Shown: positions 36,914-46,920, counted from the stretch's first letter. The stretch is DNA of 64,000 bases from Bacteroidota bacterium (GCA_022708025.1 JAKIZM010000009.1:1-64000); one strand, 5' to 3'. Notes: generated by a model from the letters alone, not told the origin. Numbers and translations are program-made.

Positions 36914-38407
36914 TTATTTAGCACCTTTAGAAAAAAGCATGACTGGTACAGTTTGAAACATCAACTGAATATCTAACCAGGGAGACATGTTGTTAATATA
37001 GTATAGGTCTAAAACTATACTCTCCTGGAATGTAACGATACTTCTTCCCCATACCTGCCAAACGCCTGTACAACCAGGAATAACACTAACTCTTCTCTTT
37101 TGCCATTCATCGTAATTTTCAAACTCATATGGCAAACAAGGTCTTGGCCCAACAAGGCTCATATCACCCTTTATTACATTGAATAATTGAGGTAATTCAT
37201 CAAGTGAGGTCTTTCTTATAATCTTTCCAATCCAGGTTACACGGCTTTCATTAATAATTTTAGTATCTGATCCATTTTGATTTGCACTATTCTTCATAAA
37301 CTCAATCATCATTTTCTTGCGTTCTTCATCTTCACCTTTTAGCTGTTTCATAGATCTGAATTTATAAAAATTAAATTCTTTACCGTCTTTGCCAATTCTT
37401 TTTTGCTTAAACAATATTGGCCCGGGTGATGAAAATTTAACCATTGTAGCAATAAATGCCATTACAGGTGAAAGAAATAAAATTGCAAAAGAAGCAATTA
37501 CAACATCTGAAATCCTTTTTAAGCCTATTGTAAAACTATCGTTATACTGAGGTGAAACATCTATAACCGGTATATCGGAATACTTTTCAATCTTTAGCTT
37601 CTGATTGACAACATCAAGCAGATTAGATGTTATTCTAATCGGAACACCAAATGTTTTGCAATAGTCAACAACATCAAAAAATTTTTCATACGACTCATTT
37701 TCAATTGCAATTATTAATTCATCAACTTGATAATTATTCAGAACTTCTTGAAGATTTTCAAGGCTGCCTAATACTCTCTTACCCGCAACAACAAAATCAC
37801 CAACACGTCTTGTATCATCAACAAAACCAAGAATATTTAGACCAAGCGGATTTTCATATATTAATTTTGTTGCTAAAAGTTTTCCGGGTTTGCCATCACC
37901 AACTATAATAACATTTCTCTTAAAACTGCTTTGGCTTAATTCAATAAATAACCATTTTAATAATTCTACACGTATTACAAATAATAGCCCAATTGAAATT
38001 AAAAAGAATAAAACAAAAAGAAGCCTTGAATCAATTACAGTTCTTGAATCAAGTAAAAAAGATAATAGAACAATTTTTAATGAGCTGTAATATATCGCTT
38101 TTAAAATTTGAGTAAAGTGTGAAGTTCTATTTAGAATTATGTCAAGACGATACAATCCATTATATTGAAATATAATTAAAATAATCAATGATATCAGAAC
38201 CACTAACGAAAGAATCTCTGGAATCGATCCATAAAACTCAAAAAAGTTTAATGATGTATTGTTTCGAAGTGCAAAAATTGAGACTAAAAATGAGAAAATC
38301 AGTATGAAAAAGTCTGAAATTCCAAAAAAGTATTTATATTTGTAATTTTTTTTCATATGGTTAATAGAAATAGTTAAGCTTTTCATAACATTCAGGAATT
38401 GTGCCAT
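36914..38407 (-). CDS. Initiating polyprenyl-phosphate sugar phosphotransferase
   Basis: A 497-aa polyprenyl glycosylphosphotransferase of the WbaP/WcaJ/ExoY group, which starts repeat-unit assembly by moving a sugar-1-phosphate onto undecaprenyl phosphate. The order is four to five N-terminal membrane segments (about 28-160), a Rossmann-like domain (NVIIVGDGKPGKLLATKL onward), a membrane anchor near 310 and the catalytic bacterial-transferase domain. The last contains FKQKRIGKDGKEFNFYKFRSM (split by a conserved Arg-Ile), KTSLDELPQL and SLVGPRP. The start at 38407 is supported by AAGGA eight bases upstream; later in-frame ATGs exist at 38386 and 38356. The presence of this gene defines the locus as Wzx/Wzy-dependent. 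Confidence 0.92.
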   Translation of the reverse strand: MAQFLNVMKSLTISINHMKKNYKYKYFFGISDFFILIFSFLVSIFALRNNTSLNFFEFYGSIPEILSLVVLISLIILIIFQYNGLYRLDIILNRTSHFTQILKAIYYSSLKIVLLSFLLDSRTVIDSRLLFVLFFLISIGLLFVIRVELLKWLFIELSQSSFKRNVIIVGDGKPGKLLATKLIYENPLGLNILGFVDDTRRVGDFVVAGKRVLGSLENLQEVLNNYQVDELIIAIENESYEKFFDVVDYCKTFGVPIRITSNLLDVVNQKLKIEKYSDIPVIDVSPQYNDSFTIGLKRISDVVIASFAILFLSPVMAFIATMVKFSSPGPILFKQKRIGKDGKEFNFYKFRSMKQLKGEDEERKKMMIEFMKNSANQNGSDTKIINESRVTWIGKIIRKTSLDELPQLFNVIKGDMSLVGPRPCLPYEFENYDEWQKRRVSVIPGCTGVWQVWGRSIVTFQESIVLDLYYINNMSPWLDIQLMFQTVPVMLFSKGAK

Positions 38408-38534
38408 CCGTTAAATCCTTGTTTTCTAACTATTTTCAAAGCTTTATATAAAGAATAATTTCAAAATGAGATTTTGGAGAGTTTTTATAAAATGATTTGA
38501 GACAATTTTTAAGCTGAATTGCTGGAATTTTTAA

Positions 38535-38564
38535 TAAAAAAAGCCCGATTTGAATTATCGGGCT
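38535..38564 (-). terminator. Rho-independent terminator, minus strand
   Basis: AGCCCGAT (38542-38549), a 7-base loop and ATCGGGCT (38557-38564) form a perfect 8-bp stem. On the minus strand it is followed by a run of T. It follows the DegT aminotransferase gene and separates it from the sugar transferase gene. Confidence 0.85.
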
Positions 38565-38593
38565 AAATTTTATTTGAAACAATCTCACAATAA

Positions 38594-39727
38594 TTAGTTA
38601 TTAAAGAAATCTTTTATTCTACTAATTACGTAATTGATCTGTTCATCTGTCATCTCAGGAAACATTGGTAAAGATAGTCCTGCTCCTGCATTTCTTTCAG
38701 AATTTGGGAAGTCGCCCTTCTTATATCCCAGATATTTAAAGCATTCCTGTAAATGCAACGGAATTGGATAATGCAATCCAACATTAACACCATTTTCAGT
38801 TAAATAATTTTTAAGACTGTCGCGCAATTTATTACTTGCTTCCAAGCTTCCGTCATTTAATTGAATTACATAAAGATGATATACGTGTTTAGCGTATGAC
38901 ATTTCTTTAGGAATAATTACTTTTTTCAGACTCTTTAAACCTTCATTATATTTAGCAGCCACAGACCTACGAGCATCAGTCCATTTGTTAAGATACTTCA
39001 GTTTTACTCTAAGTACTGCTCCTTGTATTCCTTCCATTCGGTAATTATGTCCTAACGTTTCATGATAATATTTTTGAGACTGTCCATGTTCTCTCAATTT
39101 TTTTATCTTATTAAATAATAGTTCATCATTTGTAGTAACAGCACCTCCTTCACCATAAGCGCCCAAATTTTTACCGGGATAATAACTGAATGAAGCTGCA
39201 TTCGTCAATCCACCGATCAACTTCCCCCTATACTCTGCAAGATGAGCTTGAGCAGCATCTTCTACTAAAAACAGATTATGTTTTTTTGCAATTTCTCTTA
39301 ATGGATCTAAGTCAGCACTTTGACCATACAAATGAACTGCAACAATAGCTTTGGTTTTAAGAGTTATTTTCTCTTCAACTTTTGAAACATCAATATTATA
39401 ACTCTCAGGATGACAGTCAACGAAAACGGGAGTTGCACCGCAAAGCGTTGCACCCCAGGCAGTAGCGATAAATGTATTGGCTGGCATTATTACTTCGTCG
39501 CCTGGTCCAATACCCAAACCCCATAAAACGAGATGATTAGCATCTGTACCAGAACTTGTACCTAAGCAATATTTAACCTGCTGAGCAGCAGCAAAATCTT
39601 TCTCAAAATTTTGAACTGAGGCACCAAGTATATAAGCTGTATTATCTAGTACATTTTGAATGGCTGTATTAACTTCTGCTTTTACTGAATTATAGTTTGC
39701 TTTAAGATCCAAAAAAGGGACGTTCAT
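38594..39727 (-). CDS. DegT/DnrJ/EryC1/StrS-family sugar aminotransferase
   Basis: A 377-aa PLP-dependent sugar aminotransferase. Visible: VEDAAQAHLAEYRGK (cofactor Asp region), SFSYYPGKNLGAYGEGG with the Schiff-base Lys, YRMEGIQGAVLRVKL and VGLHYPIPLHLQ. Closest in pattern to WlbC/WbpE and FdtB, which install amino groups at C3 of nucleotide sugars. GGAGAT precedes the ATG. With the Gfo/Idh/MocA dehydrogenase and the LbH acetyltransferase it can complete a 3-acetamido sugar branch. A terminator follows. Confidence 0.9.
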   Translation of the reverse strand: MNVPFLDLKANYNSVKAEVNTAIQNVLDNTAYILGASVQNFEKDFAAAQQVKYCLGTSSGTDANHLVLWGLGIGPGDEVIMPANTFIATAWGATLCGATPVFVDCHPESYNIDVSKVEEKITLKTKAIVAVHLYGQSADLDPLREIAKKHNLFLVEDAAQAHLAEYRGKLIGGLTNAASFSYYPGKNLGAYGEGGAVTTNDELLFNKIKKLREHGQSQKYYHETLGHNYRMEGIQGAVLRVKLKYLNKWTDARRSVAAKYNEGLKSLKKVIIPKEMSYAKHVYHLYVIQLNDGSLEASNKLRDSLKNYLTENGVNVGLHYPIPLHLQECFKYLGYKKGDFPNSERNAGAGLSLPMFPEMTDEQINYVISRIKDFFNN

Positions 39728-39956
39728 TTTATCTCCATTAGTTAATTTTAAATCATAAAAAGATATTTATTATCATTATTTTAAAAATCCGGTTTTTTAC
39801 ACTAAAGATTTTCCATTTTTTAATTTATTAACTTAGACCTATGTTCACCGCAATGGTTCTTTTATTCCAGATTTAGAATTTTTTATTACTATTTAACTAC
39901 AACTTTTATGCTAAGTTTTTTTTTACCAAATATCCGTTCGTTATTTAAAAAATATT

Positions 39957-40886
39957 TTAACTTTTTGTATCAATAGTGGAAGAGTTTCTGAGATTTGATT
40001 TTATAATCATTTCAATCATAGAATCTAATGTGTAAGATCTGGTCCAGGATGATTTCAATTCATCCCTGTCTGAAATAAATTTAGGATCGATTACACCCGG
40101 ATTTAGATCCCGATATTCAGCATTAAGCTTTCGATTACTTAACTCCTCAAATCTTCTAGAGATATCCTCGTTTAAGCATCCATCTCCCACAAGAAGATAA
40201 TTATCTTTATCACCAATCAAAGTAGTATTAATTATCAAATCTATTGCTTCATCAATGTAAAAAATGTTTGAAATATGCCCTTTATTTACAATAATTTTTT
40301 TATTGTTAAAAGCGCTGTTAAATAGCTGAGTTAAGAGTTGAGTTGGCACTTCCCCTAAAGATGAAATGGATCCTAATCTTAAATTAATAACTCGGGTGGA
40401 TGTTTTATTAAACAAAGCTTTAAAATAATTTTCAGCAGCTACTTTTGCTATCCCATAAGAAGTTAAAGGCTGAGGTACAGATGAATCAAAAACAGGGCTT
40501 TCATTTAACTCACTAAATATTTTAATAGTGGAAATGTTAATAAATTTTTGGGGTTGTTTCTCTTTTAACCAGTCCCAAAAGAACTCGTGAATATTCAGAT
40601 TTGAGTTAATCTCAAATAACAACTGTTCAGTAAATGATTTTGACCGATCAACCTGCCAATGAAAATTTATTATATAATCAAAAGTTTCAAGTTGGTTTAA
40701 ATCTTCTTTTTTATAAATTTTTATTGGCTTTACAGATGATGTCCATTCCACTCTTTTAGGTAGTTCAGGATAACCTTTTAAGATTATTGGAATTACTGTA
40801 GCATTCAGGTCTTCCAGTCGTTGGCAAATCTCTTTGCCTAAACGACCGGTAGAACCTGTTATTAGAAACTTTTTTCCTTGTAAAAT
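39957..40886 (-). CDS. NAD-dependent epimerase/dehydratase-like protein, apparent ATT start
   Basis: An SDR-fold nucleotide-sugar enzyme. A GTG at 40751 would give 264 aa but would omit the cofactor-binding strand. The frame is open upstream and reads GKKFLITGSTGRLGKEICQR, a complete Rossmann GxxGxxG motif. Between the in-frame stop and this motif there is no ATG, GTG or TTG. An ATT at 40886 lies 7 bases after GGGAG, giving 309 aa. The active-site Tyr/Lys region reads LTSYGIAKVAAENY. Sequence after about residue 250 is less typical, so the reaction is unassigned. It starts 4 bases past the upstream epimerase's stop codon. A single-base assembly error is the main alternative. Confidence 0.78.
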   Translation of the reverse strand: MLQGKKFLITGSTGRLGKEICQRLEDLNATVIPIILKGYPELPKRVEWTSSVKPIKIYKKEDLNQLETFDYIINFHWQVDRSKSFTEQLLFEINSNLNIHEFFWDWLKEKQPQKFINISTIKIFSELNESPVFDSSVPQPLTSYGIAKVAAENYFKALFNKTSTRVINLRLGSISSLGEVPTQLLTQLFNSAFNNKKIIVNKGHISNIFYIDEAIDLIINTTLIGDKDNYLLVGDGCLNEDISRRFEELSNRKLNAEYRDLNPGVIDPKFISDRDELKSSWTRSYTLDSMIEMIIKSNLRNSSTIDTKS

Positions 40887-40890
40887 CTTT

Positions 40891-41889
40891 TTACTCCCAG
40901 CTTCTTAATACTTCCTGATTAAGCAATTCATCCGGAGTATATGGTAAACTCTTGAACCAGGCGATTGTTTTATGAATACCCTCTTCAATAGAAGTCTGCG
41001 GAACATAGCCAGTTAATTGTTGAAATTTAGAGTTATCACCGAATAATCTCATAACATCACCTGGACGCGGTGCTTGTTTTTGAATATATACATTAGGATC
41101 AAGTGAAAACTCTTTACAAATTGTCTCAGCAATCTTTTTAATACTTGTTTCTTTTTTCGTAGATATATTAAAATGATTATTAAGGCACTTCTTATTCCTT
41201 GCAACGTCAATTATTCCTTTGGCAGCATCTTCAACATAAATAAAATCTCTTGTTTGATCTCCTTCCCCAAAAATAACCAAAGGTTGCTTGTTCATTGCTC
41301 GCACAATCATCTTGGGAATTAACTCACCGCGATAACCCTGCCAGTGCGAATTTGGACCGTACATATTAAATGGTCTTACAGTAACCCAAGGCAATCCGTA
41401 TGTTCTGCCAAAACTAAAAGTATAAACATCTTGTGCAACCTTCGCTGCAGCATAAGGTGTTTCCGGGTTCAAAGGATGTTTCTCATCCATAGGAACATAT
41501 TGTGCAGTTCCAAATACCTCTGAAGATGAACAATTAACAAATAGTTCAACTTTTTTATCACGGGCAGCTTTTAAGCAATTCAGGGTTCCATTAACAACTA
41601 CATCGTTAACTTTTTCAGGTTCCTTTATTGATTGTCTTAAATCTAAAACAGCTAAATGAAAGACAACCTGACAATTTTCAAATGCTTTTTCTACATCATG
41701 CGAATTTGTTATACTGCCTTTTATTACTTTAAGATTTGGGTTATTGAAAATTCCTTTTAGATGTAATTCTTTTCCATGTGTAAAATCATCTAATATTGTA
41801 ACTTTGTTCCCTCTTTCTAGCAATTGATGCACTAAATGAGAGCCAAGAAAACCGGCTCCTCCTGTAACTAAAATATTTTTGTTTTGCAA
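40891..41889 (-). CDS. NAD-dependent nucleotide-sugar epimerase/dehydratase
   Basis: A 332-aa extended SDR. The cofactor loop is VTGGAGFLGSHLV (8-20). The catalytic Ser is in NCSSSEVFG, and Tyr/Lys in YAAAKVAQD. VRPFNMYGPN and DQTRDFIYVEDAA are family blocks of UDP-glucose 4-epimerase, GDP-mannose and UDP-glucuronate-decarboxylase-like enzymes. The specific product cannot be read. The start is TTG at 41889 with AAAGGA upstream. It is the first gene of the minus arm, and the following epimerase gene is translated with almost no gap. Confidence 0.88.
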   Translation of the reverse strand: MQNKNILVTGGAGFLGSHLVHQLLERGNKVTILDDFTHGKELHLKGIFNNPNLKVIKGSITNSHDVEKAFENCQVVFHLAVLDLRQSIKEPEKVNDVVVNGTLNCLKAARDKKVELFVNCSSSEVFGTAQYVPMDEKHPLNPETPYAAAKVAQDVYTFSFGRTYGLPWVTVRPFNMYGPNSHWQGYRGELIPKMIVRAMNKQPLVIFGEGDQTRDFIYVEDAAKGIIDVARNKKCLNNHFNISTKKETSIKKIAETICKEFSLDPNVYIQKQAPRPGDVMRLFGDNSKFQQLTGYVPQTSIEEGIHKTIAWFKSLPYTPDELLNQEVLRSWE

Positions 41890-42734
41890 AACTATTTTTC
41901 CTTTCGTTTATGATATAAAGAAGTTTATTAATTTTAATTTACATTTTTAGATTTGTAAATATTGTATATAATTTATAACTGAAAGAACACATTTCCAAGA
42001 TTACTTAATCTTCGGAGCTAATACTTGAAGTCTAAAGAACTAGCTGATTGGGTCTGTTCTGGAACTTGTTCCCAAATAATATATTACATTATGTGTAATA
42101 GCAAATTCTTTCTAAAGTTACGAAACCGATTTACATAAAATGAATGCTGTGTTGTCAAGTATATTCTTAATAACCAGACTGATCTTATCTCTTATCTCTT
42201 ATATCTTTGTACTGTGTTCTAGTTTAATAAAAAGATACTTTCTCTGATCACTAATTTAAACTGAATGCAATATCTTTAGAGAAAAAGCTTTTATCAACTA
42301 GAATACTTAACTATAAGATATAATTATTAGCAAGAATTATGCTAATTAAATTTTATTAAATTTCAATGACGGAAAGCAATTCCTTCCTGTAGATTATTAA
42401 ATCCATTGATACTTTACTTCAGAATTATGAAATTAGGAATTAAGTATAATAAGAATCTTTATATTTATATAAATTGATTATAGTAATAATATGATTCACA
42501 AAAAAGATATTTTCTCATTTTGATATGATTGACATTGTATGCGCTATCAAGAAAGAAAAATTACTATATGTTGGTGGCACAAATATTGTTTTATGTCCAA
42601 AATGTTATTAAATATCTGTTGTGTGTTAGCCTTGTTAATATAAGTATGAACTTCAAAGCCATTTAATTAAATTATTTTAGTCAGTATTTTTTGATTTATT
42701 AATATTTATCGATACAAAATCAATTAGAGAATTA
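41890..42734. other. 845-bp divergent regulatory region of the polysaccharide locus
   Basis: No ORF of useful size on either strand. It separates the two divergent arms and must contain both promoters. Notable items are a 7-bp tandem repeat (CTTATCT, CTTATCT, CTTATAT, 42184-42204) and long AT-rich tracts with many short T/A runs. No sigma-factor box, riboswitch or ops/JUMPstart-like element could be identified with confidence. Confidence 0.6.
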
Positions 42735-43349
42735 ATGAAATATTTATCAACTTTACTAGTTGCAACACTTTTAATATTAAATGGTCTAAATATCTATGCA
42801 CAGGGTTTAAATCCCAGTGATGGAATTAGAATATCTTTTCTTGACATAAATGATCTTATTACCGGTGATTATTTTATTCAGCCGAATGGATTAATTAGTT
42901 TACCATTAATTGGTGCTATAAATACAAATAATAAAGACTTTAAAGAAATTAAATCTGAAATTGAAGCTCGTTATGATTCGTTGTATAAGGATCCGCATTT
43001 AAGTGTTAATGCTCTATTTAGGATTAACATCTTAGGAGAGATAAGAAATCCAGGATTTTATTATGTTTCTGATGCTGAGAAATTTACAGCTATATTGGCA
43101 TTTGCTGGTGGAACAACTGAAACGGCAGATATAAGTAACATAACACTAATTAGGAATTTTCAGGAAATTAAGATTGATGTTCACGAAATTATCAAGGAAG
43201 GTAGCACAGCAAAGGAGTTTGGTTTGCAGTCGGGAGATCAGATTTTTGTTCCAAGAGATTGGTGGGTAAACAATTCTTCATGGATTACAATTGTTGCTTC
43301 TGCTTTGGCACTTATTGTAACGAGTTATGCAATCTTTTTTCAACACTAA
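42735..43349 (+). CDS. Polysaccharide export protein (Wza-like, PES/SLBB)
   Basis: A 204-aa exported protein of the polysaccharide export family. After the signal peptide (about 1-22) comes the PES domain: NPSDGIRISFLDINDLITGD, IQPNGLISLPLIGAINTNNK (both typical). An SLBB domain follows (INILGEIRNPGFYYVSD, LQSGDQIFVPRDWW). The C-terminus ends in a hydrophobic helix (WITIVASALALIVTSYAIFF), which could sit in the outer membrane as in Wza or in the inner membrane. No lipobox Cys is seen. At 204 aa it is shorter than E. coli Wza (about 380). It is followed by the Wzc-like gene, its normal partner. Confidence 0.88.
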   Translation: MKYLSTLLVATLLILNGLNIYAQGLNPSDGIRISFLDINDLITGDYFIQPNGLISLPLIGAINTNNKDFKEIKSEIEARYDSLYKDPHLSVNALFRINILGEIRNPGFYYVSDAEKFTAILAFAGGTTETADISNITLIRNFQEIKIDVHEIIKEGSTAKEFGLQSGDQIFVPRDWWVNNSSWITIVASALALIVTSYAIFFQH

Positions 43350-43382
43350 TTTGGTTATTTACAGCATCGAAAATTAAAATTT

Positions 43383-45959
43383 ATGAAAAACACAATTCCA
43401 AATAACTTCAAAAAAGAAAAATCCCTTCTTGAAATAATAAATATTGTCTATAGAGGACGTATTAAAATAGTAATTTCGGTATTCCTATCTTTAGTTTTAG
43501 CGTTTTTGTATATTAAGTTTACTCCGCCAGTATATGAATCCAAGGCATTATTAAAAAAAGAAGCTGCAGAAAATCCCGGGCAAAAGGATGAGTTCAGTGA
43601 ACTTGTTAAACTTCAAACTTCAGATCAACTTGAAACAGAAATGGAACTGATAAAAACCAATGAAGTTTTAAGTGGAGTAATTAATGAGTTAAAGTTATAT
43701 GTAGAGCTTAGAAAGGTAGTTGACCCGAACGGAAATTCTTACGAGTTCAACAACATTTTTGTTGATTTTCCTGATTCTGCAAATAACTATACTAAACAAA
43801 TGTCATTCAGTTTTCCGATTTTTAAAAATTTTCAACTGTTAAATGATTATACGGAGAAAGAATATTATATAAAGAAAATTAATCAAAACCGTTTTGAGCT
43901 GTGGGATGCTAAGGGAAAAAATATAATAACTAGCTTTAACGATTTCTCAGTAAGTAAATCAGATTCTATTAAAGAATCTAATGCTTTGGATTTATCGGAT
44001 TCGACTAAGTCATCGGTGCAAGATGCTGAAGGAGTGACAGTAATTACTGACGCTGCTAAGTTTGAGTTTAGCTGGAGTGATGCGCCTGTAGGGAGTAAAA
44101 TTTATTTTAACATTAAAAACTACCTGAAATTCTTGACGAGGTTTGGCGACGCAATTAACGTCTCAAGAGTTGGTCATACAGGTGTGTTTGAATTGAATGT
44201 CAGATCAGTGTCTCCGCTTGCTTGTAATATTATTGCCAATAGTGTTATTCGTCATTTCAGAGAAGTGAGAATGGAACAGCAAAAGCAAATGGTTCGTTAC
44301 TCATTTCATTTTGTTGACCAACAATTATCCGAAGTTCAGAAAAAATTATTAGATGCAGAAAATAATCTGAGCAGCTTCAAAGGCTCTCAGCAAATAATGA
44401 ATATTGATCAAAATACTCAGGAACTTCTAAACTATCAAAGTACTTTGGAAGCTGAAAACTTACAAACCGATCTTCTCCTGTCAGATTATAGGAACAAAGA
44501 AGTAGCGTTGAAAAGTGAACTCAAATCAAGTGGATATTTTGATCAAGGCTTCCTTTCACCATCAACTGAATCTCAGAGCAGTTCACCATTTACCACTTTG
44601 ATGTCACGGCTTTCAGATTTGGAGTTGCAGAGACTGGAGCTTTTGCAGAAACGTACAGAGAAACATCCTGATGTTGTAAAACTTGATGAGCAAATACGTC
44701 TTACAAAAGAACAATTATCTAGTTATAACCAGAACACTTTAGCATCATATAGAATTGTAATCGATGCTATGGAGAAAAAACAAGCAAAAATTAAAGATCT
44801 TATGTCTGGATTTGAAGCACAAATTAAGAGATTACCAGGACAAGAAAGTCAGCTAGCTAGATTAATCAGAGAAAAAGAAGTGTATGAAAAAATATTTAAT
44901 GTATTATTGAATAAACGAGAGGAAATGAGAGTAGCCGAGTTATCGAAGTTACAAGATATAATAATAGTTGATTATCCCAGCAGTCCCTTTAAACCTGTTC
45001 TACCCAAGAAATTATTTACTTTAATAATAGCTGTATTTTTAGGTGGATTTGTCGGTATTGTTATTATTTTTATTGGAGAATTAAGTAAGACAAGACTAAT
45101 TAGTTTGGATGACCTTGAAAATGAATTTAATATGCCAATACTAGCTTTGATTCCAATTTTTGATAAATCCATCCGTAATAAAATGAAAAAATCGAATGAC
45201 AAAAAAGATCAGTTTGTGATGTTGCAAACTGATAACTCAGGAATTAGTGAGTCTTACAGGTTGCTAAATACGAAGTTGTCGCATTTAGATCTAAAAGATA
45301 AAACAATTATGGTTACTAGTTGTGAAGAAAATACAGGTAAGACTACCATCGTTGCAAACCTGGCTATTACTTTGGCTTTAAATAATAAAAACGTTTTAAT
45401 TATCGATTGTGATCTAAGAAAAGGTGAGCTATCTAGAAGGTTCAATGTTTTTCATAACTCATCAGGATTAATTGATTTCCTTGAAAAGGGCAGCTCTCCT
45501 GTAATTTATACAAAATTATTAAAGAAAATAAATATTTTACCATCGGGCGGTATAAATGAAAATTCAAGCATATTACTAAGTTCGGATCGGATGAAATCAC
45601 TTTTTGAAAAAATTGATACATCTGCCTATAACTATGTTATAATAGATACACCTCCCGTGACAAGAGTTGTTGATACGCTTATTTTAGGTCAATATGTAAC
45701 GAATGCTATACTAGTTGTACGACCTGATATAAGTATGAAGGATTCAGTGATTGGAGGAATACAGGACATGAATCAAGCACAAATTAAGATACTTGGGATT
45801 GTCGCTAATGCTACAGAGATCCAGAGCTCTTATCGATATCGCTACAGCTATGGTTATGGTTATGGTTATGGGAATTCCCCCAAAGATAAAAATGGTAAAC
45901 ATGGTGTAAAAAAATTGAGTTCAATAGTACGCAAACATTCTAAAGTAAATTCCTCCTGA
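43383..45959 (+). CDS. Wzc-like chain-length determinant and BY-kinase
   Basis: An 858-aa polysaccharide co-polymerase with a Wzz domain and a bacterial tyrosine-kinase domain. Two transmembrane helices (about 30-48 and 543-560) bracket a periplasmic coiled-coil part. The kinase domain (about 620-800) has Walker A ENTGKTT (652-654 for GKT), Walker A' LIIDCDLRKGE and Walker B YVIIDTPPV. The C-terminus carries a Tyr cluster (YRYRYSYGYGYGYG, about 817-832), the autophosphorylation tail. The P-loop has Cys at the place where Gly or Ala is normal (SCEENTGKTT). It forms the export machinery with the Wza-like protein 33 bases upstream. Confidence 0.92.
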   Translation: MKNTIPNNFKKEKSLLEIINIVYRGRIKIVISVFLSLVLAFLYIKFTPPVYESKALLKKEAAENPGQKDEFSELVKLQTSDQLETEMELIKTNEVLSGVINELKLYVELRKVVDPNGNSYEFNNIFVDFPDSANNYTKQMSFSFPIFKNFQLLNDYTEKEYYIKKINQNRFELWDAKGKNIITSFNDFSVSKSDSIKESNALDLSDSTKSSVQDAEGVTVITDAAKFEFSWSDAPVGSKIYFNIKNYLKFLTRFGDAINVSRVGHTGVFELNVRSVSPLACNIIANSVIRHFREVRMEQQKQMVRYSFHFVDQQLSEVQKKLLDAENNLSSFKGSQQIMNIDQNTQELLNYQSTLEAENLQTDLLLSDYRNKEVALKSELKSSGYFDQGFLSPSTESQSSSPFTTLMSRLSDLELQRLELLQKRTEKHPDVVKLDEQIRLTKEQLSSYNQNTLASYRIVIDAMEKKQAKIKDLMSGFEAQIKRLPGQESQLARLIREKEVYEKIFNVLLNKREEMRVAELSKLQDIIIVDYPSSPFKPVLPKKLFTLIIAVFLGGFVGIVIIFIGELSKTRLISLDDLENEFNMPILALIPIFDKSIRNKMKKSNDKKDQFVMLQTDNSGISESYRLLNTKLSHLDLKDKTIMVTSCEENTGKTTIVANLAITLALNNKNVLIIDCDLRKGELSRRFNVFHNSSGLIDFLEKGSSPVIYTKLLKKINILPSGGINENSSILLSSDRMKSLFEKIDTSAYNYVIIDTPPVTRVVDTLILGQYVTNAILVVRPDISMKDSVIGGIQDMNQAQIKILGIVANATEIQSSYRYRYSYGYGYGYGNSPKDKNGKHGVKKLSSIVRKHSKVNSS

Positions 45960-46404
45960 TTCAATATTCTCTCTTAATCAAATTGACAAAGGACTGATAG
46001 ATCTACCTTATGCACTCAAAATTTTTGAATTTATAACTTTTTAATAAGTATTTTTGGGTTTCTAATTAAATTAGATTTAATATTGTAAAAGTTGAGAAAA
46101 GATTAAGTAGATTTGTTTTCCATTTCATTTTAAGAGAAAAAGTCATCAATTTGAGACATATAATAATGCAGATTTTCAATGAATCTATATAATTCTGTCA
46201 GTTTATTTGCAATTCATTTTGGTGTGATATTTAGTATAAATACACAAAATTTTGACTCTGTTCGTTGAAGAAATCTTAAAATAATAGTTATTGTTTCTTC
46301 ATTATTGAACATTAATTTTTGTAATGAGCATACTTATCATTTATAATTAAAAGGGTTTTATAGAAAAACCAAATAAGATGGTTATCATTTGGGAATAATA
46401 GATT
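45960..46404. other. Gene-free gap after the Wzc-like gene
   Basis: 445 bases without a credible ORF on either strand. AT-rich, with a small hairpin (GGTTTT/AAAACC near 46350) too weak for a terminator. It may hold an internal promoter for the modification genes starting at 46405. Confidence 0.55.
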
Positions 46405-46920
46405 ATGATTAAAAGTATTTTTAGCAGATTTTTATTAATTTTAGCGTTTTACGCACCATTCGGATATAGATTAAGACCATGGCTACATCGTATACGAGGT
46501 GTTAAAATGGGCAAAAATGTATGGATAGCAAAAGCTGTATATCTTGATGAATTACACCCTGAAGATATAGAAATTGGTGATAACTCAATAATTAACTTTA
46601 GGACTACTATTTATACACATTCATATTTTGGCCCAAGGCAGAAAAAAAGTTCCGGAAAGGTGATAATAGGTAAAGATGTCTATGTTGGGCCACATTGCCT
46701 GATTTTACCAGGAGTGAAAATCGGGGATTGCTCTGTTATAAAAGGTGGTACTGTTTTAACACGAAATGTTCCGTCACATACTTTTTGGGGAATGCCGAAT
46801 CCCGGACCACTTGCGACAGTTACTGTTCCATTAACACCCGGACACACACAAGAAGAATTTGTAAAGGGACTTCGTCCTATTAAGAAAAAGAAGGTAACCC
46901 CCGACGCAACATTAGATTAA
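46405..46920 (+). CDS. Left-handed beta-helix acyltransferase
   Basis: A 171-aa acyltransferase of the WcaF/maltose-O-acetyltransferase-like group, with an N-terminal hydrophobic/basic region (FLLILAFYAPFGYRLRPWLHR) and hexapeptide turns from IEIGDNSIIN to GDCSVIKGGTVLT. The tail is unusual: FWGMPNPGPLATVTVPLTPG, then a Lys-rich end. It stands immediately before an acyl carrier protein gene (44 bases), which makes acyl-ACP a plausible donor rather than acetyl-CoA. That is an inference. Confidence 0.75.
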   Translation: MIKSIFSRFLLILAFYAPFGYRLRPWLHRIRGVKMGKNVWIAKAVYLDELHPEDIEIGDNSIINFRTTIYTHSYFGPRQKKSSGKVIIGKDVYVGPHCLILPGVKIGDCSVIKGGTVLTRNVPSHTFWGMPNPGPLATVTVPLTPGHTQEEFVKGLRPIKKKKVTPDATLD

